Below, in pieces: positions 26,861 through 35,183 of a stretch of DNA of 64,000 bases. How positions within the stretch are numbered: position 1 is the stretch's first letter; each line of letters starts with the position of its first letter. Made by a program: the position numbers and the translations under genes. The stretch covers positions 1 to 64,000 of the forward strand of contig JAFZIL010000082.1 of NCBI GenBank assembly GCA_017554385.1. Reading direction: 5' to 3'. This DNA comes from Prevotella sp. Lineage in GTDB: Bacteria; Bacteroidota; Bacteroidia; Bacteroidales; Bacteroidaceae. The notes under the pieces were generated by a model. It was not told where the DNA came from. It ran no database searches and worked only from the letters and a program-made list of their open reading frames with translations.

Positions 26861-27835
26861 ATGAAGAAAAACAATCTGAGGATAGTGTTCATGGGCACAC
26901 CGGAATTTGCGGTGGAGACCCTCAAGGCGTTAGTAGAGAACGATTATCAAGTGGTGGCGGTTGTTACCCAGCCCGACAAGCCCGTAGGCCGTCATGGAAG
27001 CGTGCTTCAGCCCTCGGCTGTGAAACAGTATGCTCTTGAGCATGGCCTGCACGTGCTGCAGCCTGAGAAGATGAAAGACCCTGCCTTCGTTGAGCAGTTA
27101 CGCTCCTATCAGGCCAACCTGCAGGTGGTCGTGGCCTTCCGCATGCTGCCCGAAGTGGTTTGGGCCATGCCTGCATACGGCACGTTCAACGTCCACGCTG
27201 CCCTGCTGCCCCAGTACCGTGGTGCGGCTCCCATCAACTGGGCAGTCATCAACGGCGAGACTCTGACGGGTGTCACCACCTTCTTTCTCGACCACGACAT
27301 CGACACCGGGCGTATCATCATGCAGCTGCCCTTCGACATCCCCGACGATGCCGATGTAGAGTATGTCTACGACGGCCTCATGCACCTCGGCGCCGAGATA
27401 TGCCTACAGACCCTCGACCGCATCATTGCTGCCGACGGACATCCTTCTTCCACTCCCCAGCTCTCCGACTCCCAGAATCCCGAACTCAAGTCTGCTCCGA
27501 AAATCTTCAAGGAGACCTGCGAGATCAGCTGGTCGCAACCGGCCAAGCAGGTTTACGACTTTGTTCGCGGCCTCAGTCCTTATCCCGGTGCATGGACCAC
27601 GCTGAAGTCGCCCGACGGTAAGGACACCGTGTTGAAGATCTTCCGCACCACGAAGACCACACTGTCTGCCAAAGGCTCTGCCGGACAGGTCACAGCCGAC
27701 CGCAAGCACCTCTACGTGTCGTGTCAGGACTTTCTCCTGCAGATTGATGAGCTGCAGCTGGCAGGCAAGAAACGCATGGATGCACAGGCCTTCCTCAACG
27801 GAATGAAGGACATCGAAAAATATTTCCTGTCTTGA
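26861..27835 (+). CDS. fmt: Methionyl-tRNA formyltransferase
   Basis: This 324-residue enzyme formylates initiator Met-tRNA using 10-formyl-THF. The start is ATG 26861; an in-frame TTG nine bases earlier is less likely. Motifs are IVFMGTPEFAVETL, VVAFRMLPEVVW, the catalytic FNVHAALLPQYRGAAPINWA (Asn and His) and FFLDHDIDTGRII (catalytic Asp). The C-terminal tRNA-binding domain starts after APKIFKETCEI. The linker QLSDSQNPELKS (around 27455-27490) is unusually low in complexity and may be a small repeat insertion. Confidence 0.96.
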   Translation: MKKNNLRIVFMGTPEFAVETLKALVENDYQVVAVVTQPDKPVGRHGSVLQPSAVKQYALEHGLHVLQPEKMKDPAFVEQLRSYQANLQVVVAFRMLPEVVWAMPAYGTFNVHAALLPQYRGAAPINWAVINGETLTGVTTFFLDHDIDTGRIIMQLPFDIPDDADVEYVYDGLMHLGAEICLQTLDRIIAADGHPSSTPQLSDSQNPELKSAPKIFKETCEISWSQPAKQVYDFVRGLSPYPGAWTTLKSPDGKDTVLKIFRTTKTTLSAKGSAGQVTADRKHLYVSCQDFLLQIDELQLAGKKRMDAQAFLNGMKDIEKYFLS

Positions 27836-27920
27836 CATAATAAATGGGTATCGCAGACGTTATCTATGTAAAGAGCAAACACTCTCACACATGATTCTAA
27901 ATTAAAAAACAAGTCTGCCT

Positions 27921-28034
27921 ATGCCAATTTTTACTCCCGAAGAAACAACACCCAGCAAAAGAGTGCTAAACCTTATTCGTCAGCTCGCCTACACCTATCG
28001 TGTAGTCAATGGTCAAGTCTACTGTCTGAACTGA
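27921..28034 (+). CDS. Candidate 37-residue protein between fmt and rpe
   Basis: A frame from ATG 27921 to TGA 28032-28034 encodes a short soluble basic protein: MPIFTPEETTPSKR, then an amphipathic LNLIRQLAYTYRVVNGQVYCLN. It sits 12 bases before the rpe ATG, in the same orientation, in a gap that would otherwise be 211 bases. The regular composition and helix pattern look coding. I cannot assign a function, and conservation was not tested. Confidence 0.55.
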   Translation: MPIFTPEETTPSKRVLNLIRQLAYTYRVVNGQVYCLN

Positions 28035-28046
28035 TATCAATTCCCT

Positions 28047-28697
28047 ATGCCTCTGGTATCTCCCTCCCTCCTTGCTGCCGACTTCCTGCATCTCGACCGC
28101 GAAATCGACATGATTAACCGAAGCGAGGCCGACTGGCTTCACCTCGACGTGATGGACGGCTCGTTCGTCCCTAACATCTCCTTTGGCTTCCCCGTGCTCG
28201 AGGCCGTAGCATCGGTATGCAAAAAGCCCCTCGATGTCCACTATATGATTGAGAAGCCCGAACGTTACATCCAGCAGACCGCCCGACTCGGCGCCATGAT
28301 GATGAACGTCCACGTAGAGGCTTCCCTTCATCTGCACCGCACCGTGCAGGAAATCCACAATGCAGGCATGAAGGCAGGCGTGACGCTCAACCCCTCGTCG
28401 CCCGTCAGTCTCCTTGAGGACATTATCGGTGACGTCGACATGGTGCTGCTCATGAGCGTGAACCCCGGCTTCGGAGGACAGAAGTTCATTGAGAACACCA
28501 TCGGCAAGGTGCAGCGGTTGCGCCAGCTCATCACCGACAGCGGTAGCCATGCCCTCATCGAGGTCGATGGAGGTGTACAGGGTGACACCGCACCACGCCT
28601 CGTCAAGGCTGGTGTCGACGTGCTGGTCAGCGGCAGCTACGTCTTCCGCAGTCCTACGCCCGAACAGACCATCCACGACCTCCGCATGTTGAAGTAA
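28047..28697 (+). CDS. rpe: Ribulose-phosphate 3-epimerase
   Basis: The 216-residue TIM-barrel enzyme interconverts ribulose-5-phosphate and xylulose-5-phosphate in the pentose phosphate pathway. Motifs are VSPSLLAADFLHL, ADWLHLDVMDGSFVPNISFG (metal His and catalytic Asp), VLLMSVNPGFGGQKFI and IEVDGGV (second catalytic Asp). The length is typical, and it is followed by a clear hairpin. Confidence 0.96.
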   Translation: MPLVSPSLLAADFLHLDREIDMINRSEADWLHLDVMDGSFVPNISFGFPVLEAVASVCKKPLDVHYMIEKPERYIQQTARLGAMMMNVHVEASLHLHRTVQEIHNAGMKAGVTLNPSSPVSLLEDIIGDVDMVLLMSVNPGFGGQKFIENTIGKVQRLRQLITDSGSHALIEVDGGVQGDTAPRLVKAGVDVLVSGSYVFRSPTPEQTIHDLRMLK

Positions 28698-28716
28698 GTC
28701 GTTGGATCATGGTATC

Positions 28717-28757
28717 TTCGCCAGCTCTCAACTTCGGAGGGCTGGCGAATTGCTTTC
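28717..28757 (+). terminator. Intrinsic terminator of rpe
   Basis: A stem of 13 pairs with one G-U (28717-28729 with 28737-28749) and a 7-base loop is followed by TTGCTTT. It lies between the convergent rpe and PorE-like genes. Confidence 0.7.
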
Positions 28758-28766
28758 GAAAATCTT

Positions 28767-30809
28767 CTATTGCTCCATCGTCATGCCGTAGGTGGTGCGT
28801 AGGACGATGAATTCGGTGCGGCGGTTCAGCTGGTTGCACGTCTCCTGTTGCTCCTCGTCGGGAAGGGCTTTGATGAACTCCTCGGTCAGCACGTCGCCCT
28901 CCTTGAGGAAGGGATATTTCTCTGTGAGCTTGCGCTTGACGCTCTTGGGCTTCTCCTTTCCGTAGCCTACAGGCGTGAGACGGTCTTCGGCGATGCCGTG
29001 CTCTATAAGGTAGTTTACCACGCTCTCGGCACGTCGCTGCGACAGACCTTTGTTGTAGGCTTCGGAACCGCGATAGTCGGTATGGGCCGACAGCTCGATG
29101 GTGACGTTGGGGTTCTCGTTGAGCAGTTTAACGAGTTGGTCGAGCGACTGTGCGGACTCAGGACGAAGGGTTGCCTTGTCGAAGTCGTAGAAGATGTTCT
29201 CGATGAGCACGGGAGCCGAGATGTTGGCCAAGGGGAACTGCAACACGTACTCTTGCGACTCCTGTACGGTGTCGACCCGTAGCTGCTCCGTATGGTTCAG
29301 GTAGCCCTTACAGGTGCCGAGGAACACGTAGTCGACGCCCGGGCGTATCTCCTGCTCGAAGGAACCGTCGCCCTTGACGTTGAGCTTCTGGTTGGTACCG
29401 TCGTTGCCTACCATATAGACCAGTCCTGCGGGCAGCTCGTAGCCGTCCTGCTCGTAGACCCATCCCTTCACCGTCTGCACCACCTCATGCTTCTCGAACG
29501 AGTAGATATGGTCCCAGCCACGCGCATCGCCGCGGTTTGAGCAGAAGTAGCCTCGGTTGTATAGTCCCTCGAAGGTCATGCCGAAATCGTCGCCTGCCGA
29601 GTTGAGGGGGAAGCCGGGGTGTTCTAATTGATAATTGATAACAGATGATTGAGAATCAACGGGCTTGGCAATGTAGATGTCCAGTCCGCCCATGCCGGGA
29701 TGGCCGTTTGAGGAGAAGTAGAGGTCGCCGTTGGGACGGAAGGTAGGGAACATCTCGTCGCCTGGCGTGTTGATGGGTTCGCCCAGGTTCTCTAATCCCG
29801 TGAGGCCGCTGGTGGTAATCTGTATGCGCCAGATGTCGAGACCGCCCATGCCACCGGGCATGTCGCTGACGAAGTAGAGCCACATGCCGTCGGGCGAGAC
29901 GGCAGGATGGGCGAAGAGCGAGAGCGTGTCACGCGTAATCTCTAACACTGTTGCCTTGCCCCATGCCGCATCGCTACGCTTGGCAGTGGCTATCTGTGCA
30001 TAGCGCGGATACTGTGGGTCGGTCTTGCATACGGTAAGGTACATGGTCTTGCCGTCGGGCGAGAAGGTGGCGGCACCCTCGTCTACCTCTGAATTCAGCT
30101 CGCCTTCTACTGGCTCCGGCTTCGACCACTTGCCCTTGTCGTCCTTTGTCGAGAAGAAGATGTCGGCAGGCTTCGTGCCGGTGATGCCGCTCAGCTCGTC
30201 GCCCTGTGCCTGGTTGCGGGTTGAGGTGAAGTAGAGCTGGTCGTTGTCTTCGCCCGTCAGCATGGGCGAATATTCGGCACGGCGCGAGTTGAATGCGTCC
30301 TGCTTCTTGATGGTATAGCCCGAGAGCGCTGCATCCTGCTTCCACTGGGGCGCCATGCGGGCCGATTGTATGCCTGACTTCGTAAGCATGGCCAGTGGAG
30401 ACTGGATCGTGGATAGTCCGGATTCGGTGGTGCCTAAGCTGTCGATGAGTATCTGGAAGGTCTTCTCGGCATCCTTGTAGTTTCCGTTCTTCAGCTGTAG
30501 CTGTCCTAAGTAGAGCAGTGCCGTCGTGTCGGCCTGATGGAAGCGCACGGCATTGTTGTAGGCGGCGATGGCCCGTTGGATGTAGTTGATGCGACGGTAG
30601 CAGTCGGCCATCTTCAGGGCACGCTGTCCGCGCAGGGGCCGCTCTTTCGACTTGGTTTGCGAGTAGGCTTTCTTATACTGGTTGGCTGCGTCATAGTATT
30701 CGCCCAGGGCAAAGAACTTGTCGCCCTTCTTCATAGCCGTGTCGGCACTGCTGCATGCAGCCAATAAGGCCACCACGGCTAAATATAATATGGTGAATAA
30801 TCTGCGCAT
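28767..30809 (-). CDS. PorE-like lipoprotein: TPR, beta-propeller, OmpA domain
   Basis: The 680-residue protein has a lipobox (LLAAC, Cys19), TPR repeats at about 25-130, a PD40/WD40-like beta-propeller at about 170-420 (YFTSTRNQAQGDEL, SPDGKTMYLT, FYFVSDMPGGMGGLDIW-type blades), a carboxypeptidase-regulatory-like beta domain (VKGWVYEQDGYELPAGLV) and a C-terminal OmpA peptidoglycan-binding domain (IFYDFDKATLRPES, AHTDYRGSEAYN, RRAESVVNYL). This domain order matches PorE of the type IX secretion system. In-frame bases 29625-29657 encode a repeat-like QSSVINYQLE insertion in the propeller. Confidence 0.85.
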   Translation of the reverse strand: MRRLFTILYLAVVALLAACSSADTAMKKGDKFFALGEYYDAANQYKKAYSQTKSKERPLRGQRALKMADCYRRINYIQRAIAAYNNAVRFHQADTTALLYLGQLQLKNGNYKDAEKTFQILIDSLGTTESGLSTIQSPLAMLTKSGIQSARMAPQWKQDAALSGYTIKKQDAFNSRRAEYSPMLTGEDNDQLYFTSTRNQAQGDELSGITGTKPADIFFSTKDDKGKWSKPEPVEGELNSEVDEGAATFSPDGKTMYLTVCKTDPQYPRYAQIATAKRSDAAWGKATVLEITRDTLSLFAHPAVSPDGMWLYFVSDMPGGMGGLDIWRIQITTSGLTGLENLGEPINTPGDEMFPTFRPNGDLYFSSNGHPGMGGLDIYIAKPVDSQSSVINYQLEHPGFPLNSAGDDFGMTFEGLYNRGYFCSNRGDARGWDHIYSFEKHEVVQTVKGWVYEQDGYELPAGLVYMVGNDGTNQKLNVKGDGSFEQEIRPGVDYVFLGTCKGYLNHTEQLRVDTVQESQEYVLQFPLANISAPVLIENIFYDFDKATLRPESAQSLDQLVKLLNENPNVTIELSAHTDYRGSEAYNKGLSQRRAESVVNYLIEHGIAEDRLTPVGYGKEKPKSVKRKLTEKYPFLKEGDVLTEEFIKALPDEEQQETCNQLNRRTEFIVLRTTYGMTMEQ

Positions 30810-31056
30810 ACCCTATTATAACGCAGACCGACAGCGTTTTATTGTGTGAAGGACAACGATTGATTTTTTCGCTATTTTCTTTTGTTTGTAGAGTTACATA
30901 TTACTCAACTATCGCTCCTTTCCATACCCTCAACTATTATTTTCCATGAGGTAATACGCATGGAAATATGTAAGCAGCTGATTTGTAGAAGATTCTGTTT
31001 TTTCCCTCTTCACACATTTTCCATAGGCAACTGATGCAACATTCGAAAAAATATCG

Positions 31057-31064
31057 TAACTTTG
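31057..31064 (+). promoter_or_regulatory. -7 promoter element of the TPR regulator gene
   Basis: TAACTTTG matches TAnnTTTG, 24 bases before the ATG at 31088. The rest of the 278-base gap before it (30810-31087) shows no gene. Confidence 0.65.
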
Positions 31065-31087
31065 CAAACGAATTAAGTGTCTCGACT

Positions 31088-32509
31088 ATGTATACGCGAA
31101 CATTGTACTTTTTCATAATAGGCATTCTGTTGATGGCTTGCAATCAGCAACAGCAGGAGGCAGACTCACAGACGGCAGCACGTTGTCTGGAGGAAGCTGA
31201 GGCTGCTTTGGCCAATGACAGTATCCGTCTGGGTGAGACCTTACTACGGAAAACCATTCGTATGGCCGAAGAGTCAGAGGATTGGCACACCAATTATATC
31301 GCGTACCAACGATTGGCTGAGGCATTATCGCAAAGCAACCCTGAAGAGGCCTTGCGGTTGATGAAGAAAGCCCTAACCATCTACGAGCAGCATCCCGATG
31401 AAGAACGCAACTCGGTGACAGAAGGAGATGCTTACCAAGGCAAGAACTATGTTATTCTGCTCGACTATGCAGGCACATACGCTGCACAAGTGGCCTTCGT
31501 CAAGGAGGGGACATTCGATGAAGCGCTCGACTTCATCCATCGTGCCTATGACATTGCAGAGAAAAACCAGATGAATGACCTGATGTGCCAGACACTTACC
31601 AGTCTTGCAAACATCGCCTGGGCAAAGGAAGACTACCGTCAAGCACTCGACTATGCCCATCGGGCTGAAAACACAGCGACAGAAGAGCTACGGCCAGGCA
31701 TCTTACAGGTGCTTGCCCGTACTTACCTCAGCCTCAACATGGTCGATTCGGCAGAAACCGTCTATCGGCAGATGGAACCAGGCGACGATGTCCATTTGGC
31801 CTACATCGTGCAGAGCAACCTTGCCAAGATTGCGTTCCGACGGCTGGGCGTAAAACAGTTGGAAGACAGCGTGGACGAAGCCTTCGAGCAGATAGAGGAC
31901 TTCTATTATAAGGCACTTGAACAGAAGGATGAGTACTATCAGGAGACGCTGCGTCAGGAATTGGAGAACCAGCAACTTGAATACCGTTCGCAGATGTACG
32001 GCCGCACGCTCCTGATGACTATTATTGCATCGCTCGCTGTCATCCTCGCAATAGTGTTGGTGGTTCGCTACAGGATGCGGGTGCAACGTCAGGAAAAACG
32101 TCAGCTGCAGCAGGAGGCAGCGCATCAAAAGACCCTCTTACATCAGGCAAACGAAGTGGTGACGTTCCTGCAGAACTTCATCCTCGAGCGTACTGAGGTG
32201 ATGGAGAAACTCAACCAGCGCGGTGATGAGATCATCTATCTTAGTCCCCACGAATGGAGCGAGATAGAGCGTACGCTCAACGCCATCGACAATAACCGCT
32301 TTGCCAACCTCCGTGAGAAGTACCCCAATATGCAGGAAAACGACATCCGCCTGTGCCTCCTTACCCGACTTGGCATCAGCAACCGCACCATTGGCAACAT
32401 CTACTGTATCACCATCTCTGCCGTCCAGCACCGCAAGCTCAAGCTGAAGAAGGAAGTGTTCGGAGAAACCAATCCAGACATCACCCTTGAGCAGATGTTG
32501 AAGAGTTAA
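31088..32509 (+). CDS. Membrane TPR protein with C-terminal HTH-like domain (lipoprotein-type N-terminus)
   Basis: The protein has 473 residues from the ATG at 31088. The N-terminus (LYFFIIGILLMACNQQQQ) is a lipobox-like signal. Tetratricopeptide-like helices fill residues 25-290 (ALRLMKKALTIYEQ, ALDYAHRAENTATEE), then a membrane helix (LLMTIIASLAVILAIVLVVRY), a coiled coil, and a C-terminal domain with NDIRLCLLTRLGISNRTIGNIYCITISAVQHRKLKLKKE, similar to LuxR-like HTH domains of Bacteroidota TPR regulators. It probably senses an envelope signal and acts on transcription; a DNA target is not visible. Confidence 0.8.
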   Translation: MYTRTLYFFIIGILLMACNQQQQEADSQTAARCLEEAEAALANDSIRLGETLLRKTIRMAEESEDWHTNYIAYQRLAEALSQSNPEEALRLMKKALTIYEQHPDEERNSVTEGDAYQGKNYVILLDYAGTYAAQVAFVKEGTFDEALDFIHRAYDIAEKNQMNDLMCQTLTSLANIAWAKEDYRQALDYAHRAENTATEELRPGILQVLARTYLSLNMVDSAETVYRQMEPGDDVHLAYIVQSNLAKIAFRRLGVKQLEDSVDEAFEQIEDFYYKALEQKDEYYQETLRQELENQQLEYRSQMYGRTLLMTIIASLAVILAIVLVVRYRMRVQRQEKRQLQQEAAHQKTLLHQANEVVTFLQNFILERTEVMEKLNQRGDEIIYLSPHEWSEIERTLNAIDNNRFANLREKYPNMQENDIRLCLLTRLGISNRTIGNIYCITISAVQHRKLKLKKEVFGETNPDITLEQMLKS

Positions 32510-32540
32510 GAGTTAAGAATTAAGAGTTAAGAATTAACAA
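32503..32540. repeat. Tandem GTTAAGA(A/G) repeat between genes
   Basis: Four to five copies of AAGAGTTAAGA/AAGAATTAAGA span the gap from the end of the TPR regulator gene to the secreted protein gene. The type resembles the TCACTCTTCACT repeats seen elsewhere in the window. Confidence 0.7.
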
Positions 32541-32553
32541 AAAACAGACAGAT

Positions 32554-34641
32554 ATGAAACGGACATTATTTTTTATCGTGTATGTGCTGGCATCATTGAC
32601 GATGTCGGCTCAAGAAGAATTGCCTGTTGTGGATATACAGAACAGCGGTTGCCTGAATGAGACACGAGGGACAGATTCCCAAAGGGTACCAACAATTGTT
32701 CTGACAAAAGAGGGTAGCGCGTTGTCTGTACAACTACTAAACTATGAAGAAAACTGCTGCACAGACGATTTCGGTGTGATAGCCAATGTTAGCGGCGGTA
32801 GCGATGGTGCCCCCTGTTCGGTTTCTATTATTGTGGCTCCTTCTGCTGAGTATGATTGTAATTGCATTTGCCCTTACAACGTGTCGTTCACGCTGCGTGA
32901 CTTGGAGGCCAACACTTTCTACCTGAAGTGCTGGTGGTATGAAGGGGGGGTAGAACTGACTGAAGGACAGTCGTATCAGGCAACCTATGGTGGGTCATTC
33001 TATTCCTACCATCCTTTCTTGAAAGAGGGAAAGACGTGGAACTATCAAGAGTATTATCACAACGTATGGGATAATCAGCAATGGACAAAGGAAGTCTCGT
33101 ATGTCATCAATGGCACCACAGAGATAGACGGCAAGATATATTATAAAATGTATCGCATAAGCGAAGACGGCAACAACTACTATTGCGCTCTTCGTGAGGA
33201 GGACAGAAAGGTGTGGCTGTATACCAGCAATGAAGGCGACCATCTGCTTTATGATTTTGGCATGTCTGTCGGTGACAGTTATAAGCCTACCTATGAACCG
33301 TTCTTGTTTCAGCTTACTTCCATTAAACCTATGCGGTTCCATGATGATCAACTACTCAACGTGTTTTTTTATGATATGTATAATCGATATGACCCCACAG
33401 AGTCACCTATAAACTTTGCTCCAGTTCCTATTATCGAGGGCGTGGGTTGTGAAAATGGCTGGAACATCGTGGATTTTTATGCAGACCAGCCTACAAATGG
33501 TATCATTTATGGAGAACGATTCTTGTCCTGCTATGAGGATGGGAAGTGTATCTTTACAGCTGATGATTTCAACAACCTGACGGCTGACATCAACATTGCC
33601 TACCGCCCATTCGTCGAAGAAGGTAAGGTGTGGAAAGTTGGTGCTCTCTACACGGGTTATCCAGTGCAGATGGTTGATTACTATTACTTCGATGGTGACA
33701 CCATCGTCGACGGAAAGACCTGCAAGCAGATGATGCGTCAGGAGTATGTAAATCCTGATTATGCAGAATCCCACAATATTTCACAAGACCCCTCCTTAAG
33801 CTATGTGGGAGCATGGTACGAAGAGGACAAGAAAGTGTACGAATACGACACAACAAACAAGCAGTTTAAGTTGATGTACGACTTCTCCCTTGAGGACAAT
33901 GGCACCTTCCATAAAAATGATCTACCTTATGTGTATGTGGTAGGACCGAGGAAGACTGGAGGAATAAAAGGCTTTAAGGGTGTATATAGAGAAGTTTGGG
34001 AGAGAGACGAAGAAAAAATTTACAAGTGTGCCCCTTGGTTGGAAGGTGTCGGAATTGTTTACGGTCCCCCGATGTCAAATATCCTGAATGTAGAATTAGA
34101 TGATCCAGCGTGGTTCCTGATGGAATGTTATGTTGGTGATGAAGTCATCTACCTCAACGATACTTGGGAGGATGGGGCCACTCCTGCGGAAGGCAGAAAA
34201 CGCTTCGACTTCACCCATACCATTAAGACGCAACCAAAGGCTCCGAGAAGGGGACCCTCCCAAGGTGAGGAAAGCCAGCTATACGGTGAATACAACAACC
34301 TGCAGTTAGACATTAATCTCGACCCGCTGGACGATGAATATCAGGTACGCATCACTGACGAATCAGGTGATGTCGTCTACGAGAAAACCGTAGACGCAGG
34401 CAGCATCGTAGGCCTCAACATCGACATCTCTGCCTACCCGGAGGGTCGTTACACCGTTATTGTGGAGAACAGCAGCGAGATCTTCACAGGTGAATTCGAG
34501 ACACAAACGACAGGAATCGAGGAAAATAGAATAACAGATAGATCAAAGAATGGAAGTATCTATAACCTTCAGGGACAGCGTTTCAGCTCTTTGCAGAAGG
34601 GACTGAACATAGTGAACGGACAAAAGATTTATGTAAAGTGA
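32554..34641 (+). CDS. Large secreted protein with duplicated domain and C-terminal sorting-like tail
   Basis: The 695-residue protein has a signal peptide (FFIVYVLASLTMSAQ), a Cys-rich domain up to about 135 (ENCCTDDF, YDCNCICPYN), and two similar units beginning YHPFLKEGKTWNY (about 152) and YRPFVEEGKVWKV (about 349), each followed by IDGKIYYKM- or VDGKTCKQM-type strands. A C-terminal beta domain (LQLDINLDPLDDEYQVRITDESG) and the tail IYNLQGQRFSSLQKGLNIVNG follow, resembling Prevotella T9SS-type sorting ends. No enzymatic motif is recognised. It follows the TPR regulator by 44 bases. Confidence 0.75.
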   Translation: MKRTLFFIVYVLASLTMSAQEELPVVDIQNSGCLNETRGTDSQRVPTIVLTKEGSALSVQLLNYEENCCTDDFGVIANVSGGSDGAPCSVSIIVAPSAEYDCNCICPYNVSFTLRDLEANTFYLKCWWYEGGVELTEGQSYQATYGGSFYSYHPFLKEGKTWNYQEYYHNVWDNQQWTKEVSYVINGTTEIDGKIYYKMYRISEDGNNYYCALREEDRKVWLYTSNEGDHLLYDFGMSVGDSYKPTYEPFLFQLTSIKPMRFHDDQLLNVFFYDMYNRYDPTESPINFAPVPIIEGVGCENGWNIVDFYADQPTNGIIYGERFLSCYEDGKCIFTADDFNNLTADINIAYRPFVEEGKVWKVGALYTGYPVQMVDYYYFDGDTIVDGKTCKQMMRQEYVNPDYAESHNISQDPSLSYVGAWYEEDKKVYEYDTTNKQFKLMYDFSLEDNGTFHKNDLPYVYVVGPRKTGGIKGFKGVYREVWERDEEKIYKCAPWLEGVGIVYGPPMSNILNVELDDPAWFLMECYVGDEVIYLNDTWEDGATPAEGRKRFDFTHTIKTQPKAPRRGPSQGEESQLYGEYNNLQLDINLDPLDDEYQVRITDESGDVVYEKTVDAGSIVGLNIDISAYPEGRYTVIVENSSEIFTGEFETQTTGIEENRITDRSKNGSIYNLQGQRFSSLQKGLNIVNGQKIYVK

Positions 34642-34654
34642 CCATCGATAGGAT

Positions 34655-35164
34655 ATGAAGAAAGTGATATTGATAACGGGTGGCGCCCGCTCAGGCAAAA
34701 GCCGATATGCTGAAGAGCTGGCGCTGTCGCTGAGCAAGAATCCCGTCTATGTGGCTACTGCCCACGTGTGGGATGATGAATTCGCTGAGCGGGTGAAGAA
34801 GCATCAGGAACGTCGTGGCCCGGAATGGACGAACATCGAAGAAGAAAAGCTGCTGAGCCGTCACGACCTGACGGGACGTGTGGCTGTCATCGATTGTGTC
34901 ACGCTTTGGTGTACCAATTATTTCTTCCAGATGCAGGAGGTAGATGCAGCTCTCGAAGCCCTCAAAGCTGAGTTCGATAAGTTTACCGCTCATGATGCTA
35001 CCTATATCTTCGTGACCAACGAGATTGGTATGGGTGGAGTGAGCGAGAATGCCGTCCAACGGAAGTTCACAGACCTTCAAGGCTGGATGAACCAATACGT
35101 GGCCAGCAAGGCAGACGAGGTGATACTCATGGTGAGCGGAATCGCGGTAAAAGTAAAAGGGTAA
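34655..35164 (+). CDS. cobU: Adenosylcobinamide kinase/guanylyltransferase
   Basis: This 169-residue bifunctional enzyme phosphorylates adenosylcobinamide and attaches GMP in the lower-ligand arm of cobalamin synthesis. The P-loop is ITGGARSGKSRYAEELAL, then YVATAHVWDDEFAERVKKHQERR and the GMP-binding VTNEIGMGGVSENAV. The last residues (VKVKG) come from a GTAAAAGTAAAAGGG repeat that continues into the gap before cobT. It begins 13 bases after the secreted-protein gene; no cobalamin riboswitch is seen. Confidence 0.93.
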   Translation: MKKVILITGGARSGKSRYAEELALSLSKNPVYVATAHVWDDEFAERVKKHQERRGPEWTNIEEEKLLSRHDLTGRVAVIDCVTLWCTNYFFQMQEVDAALEALKAEFDKFTAHDATYIFVTNEIGMGGVSENAVQRKFTDLQGWMNQYVASKADEVILMVSGIAVKVKG

Positions 35165-35183
35165 AAAAGTTAAAAGGTAAAAA

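Noticed and set aside
34600..34654. Cobalamin riboswitch before cobU
   Set aside because: Only 13 bases separate cobU from the upstream gene and no B12-box-like sequence is seen.
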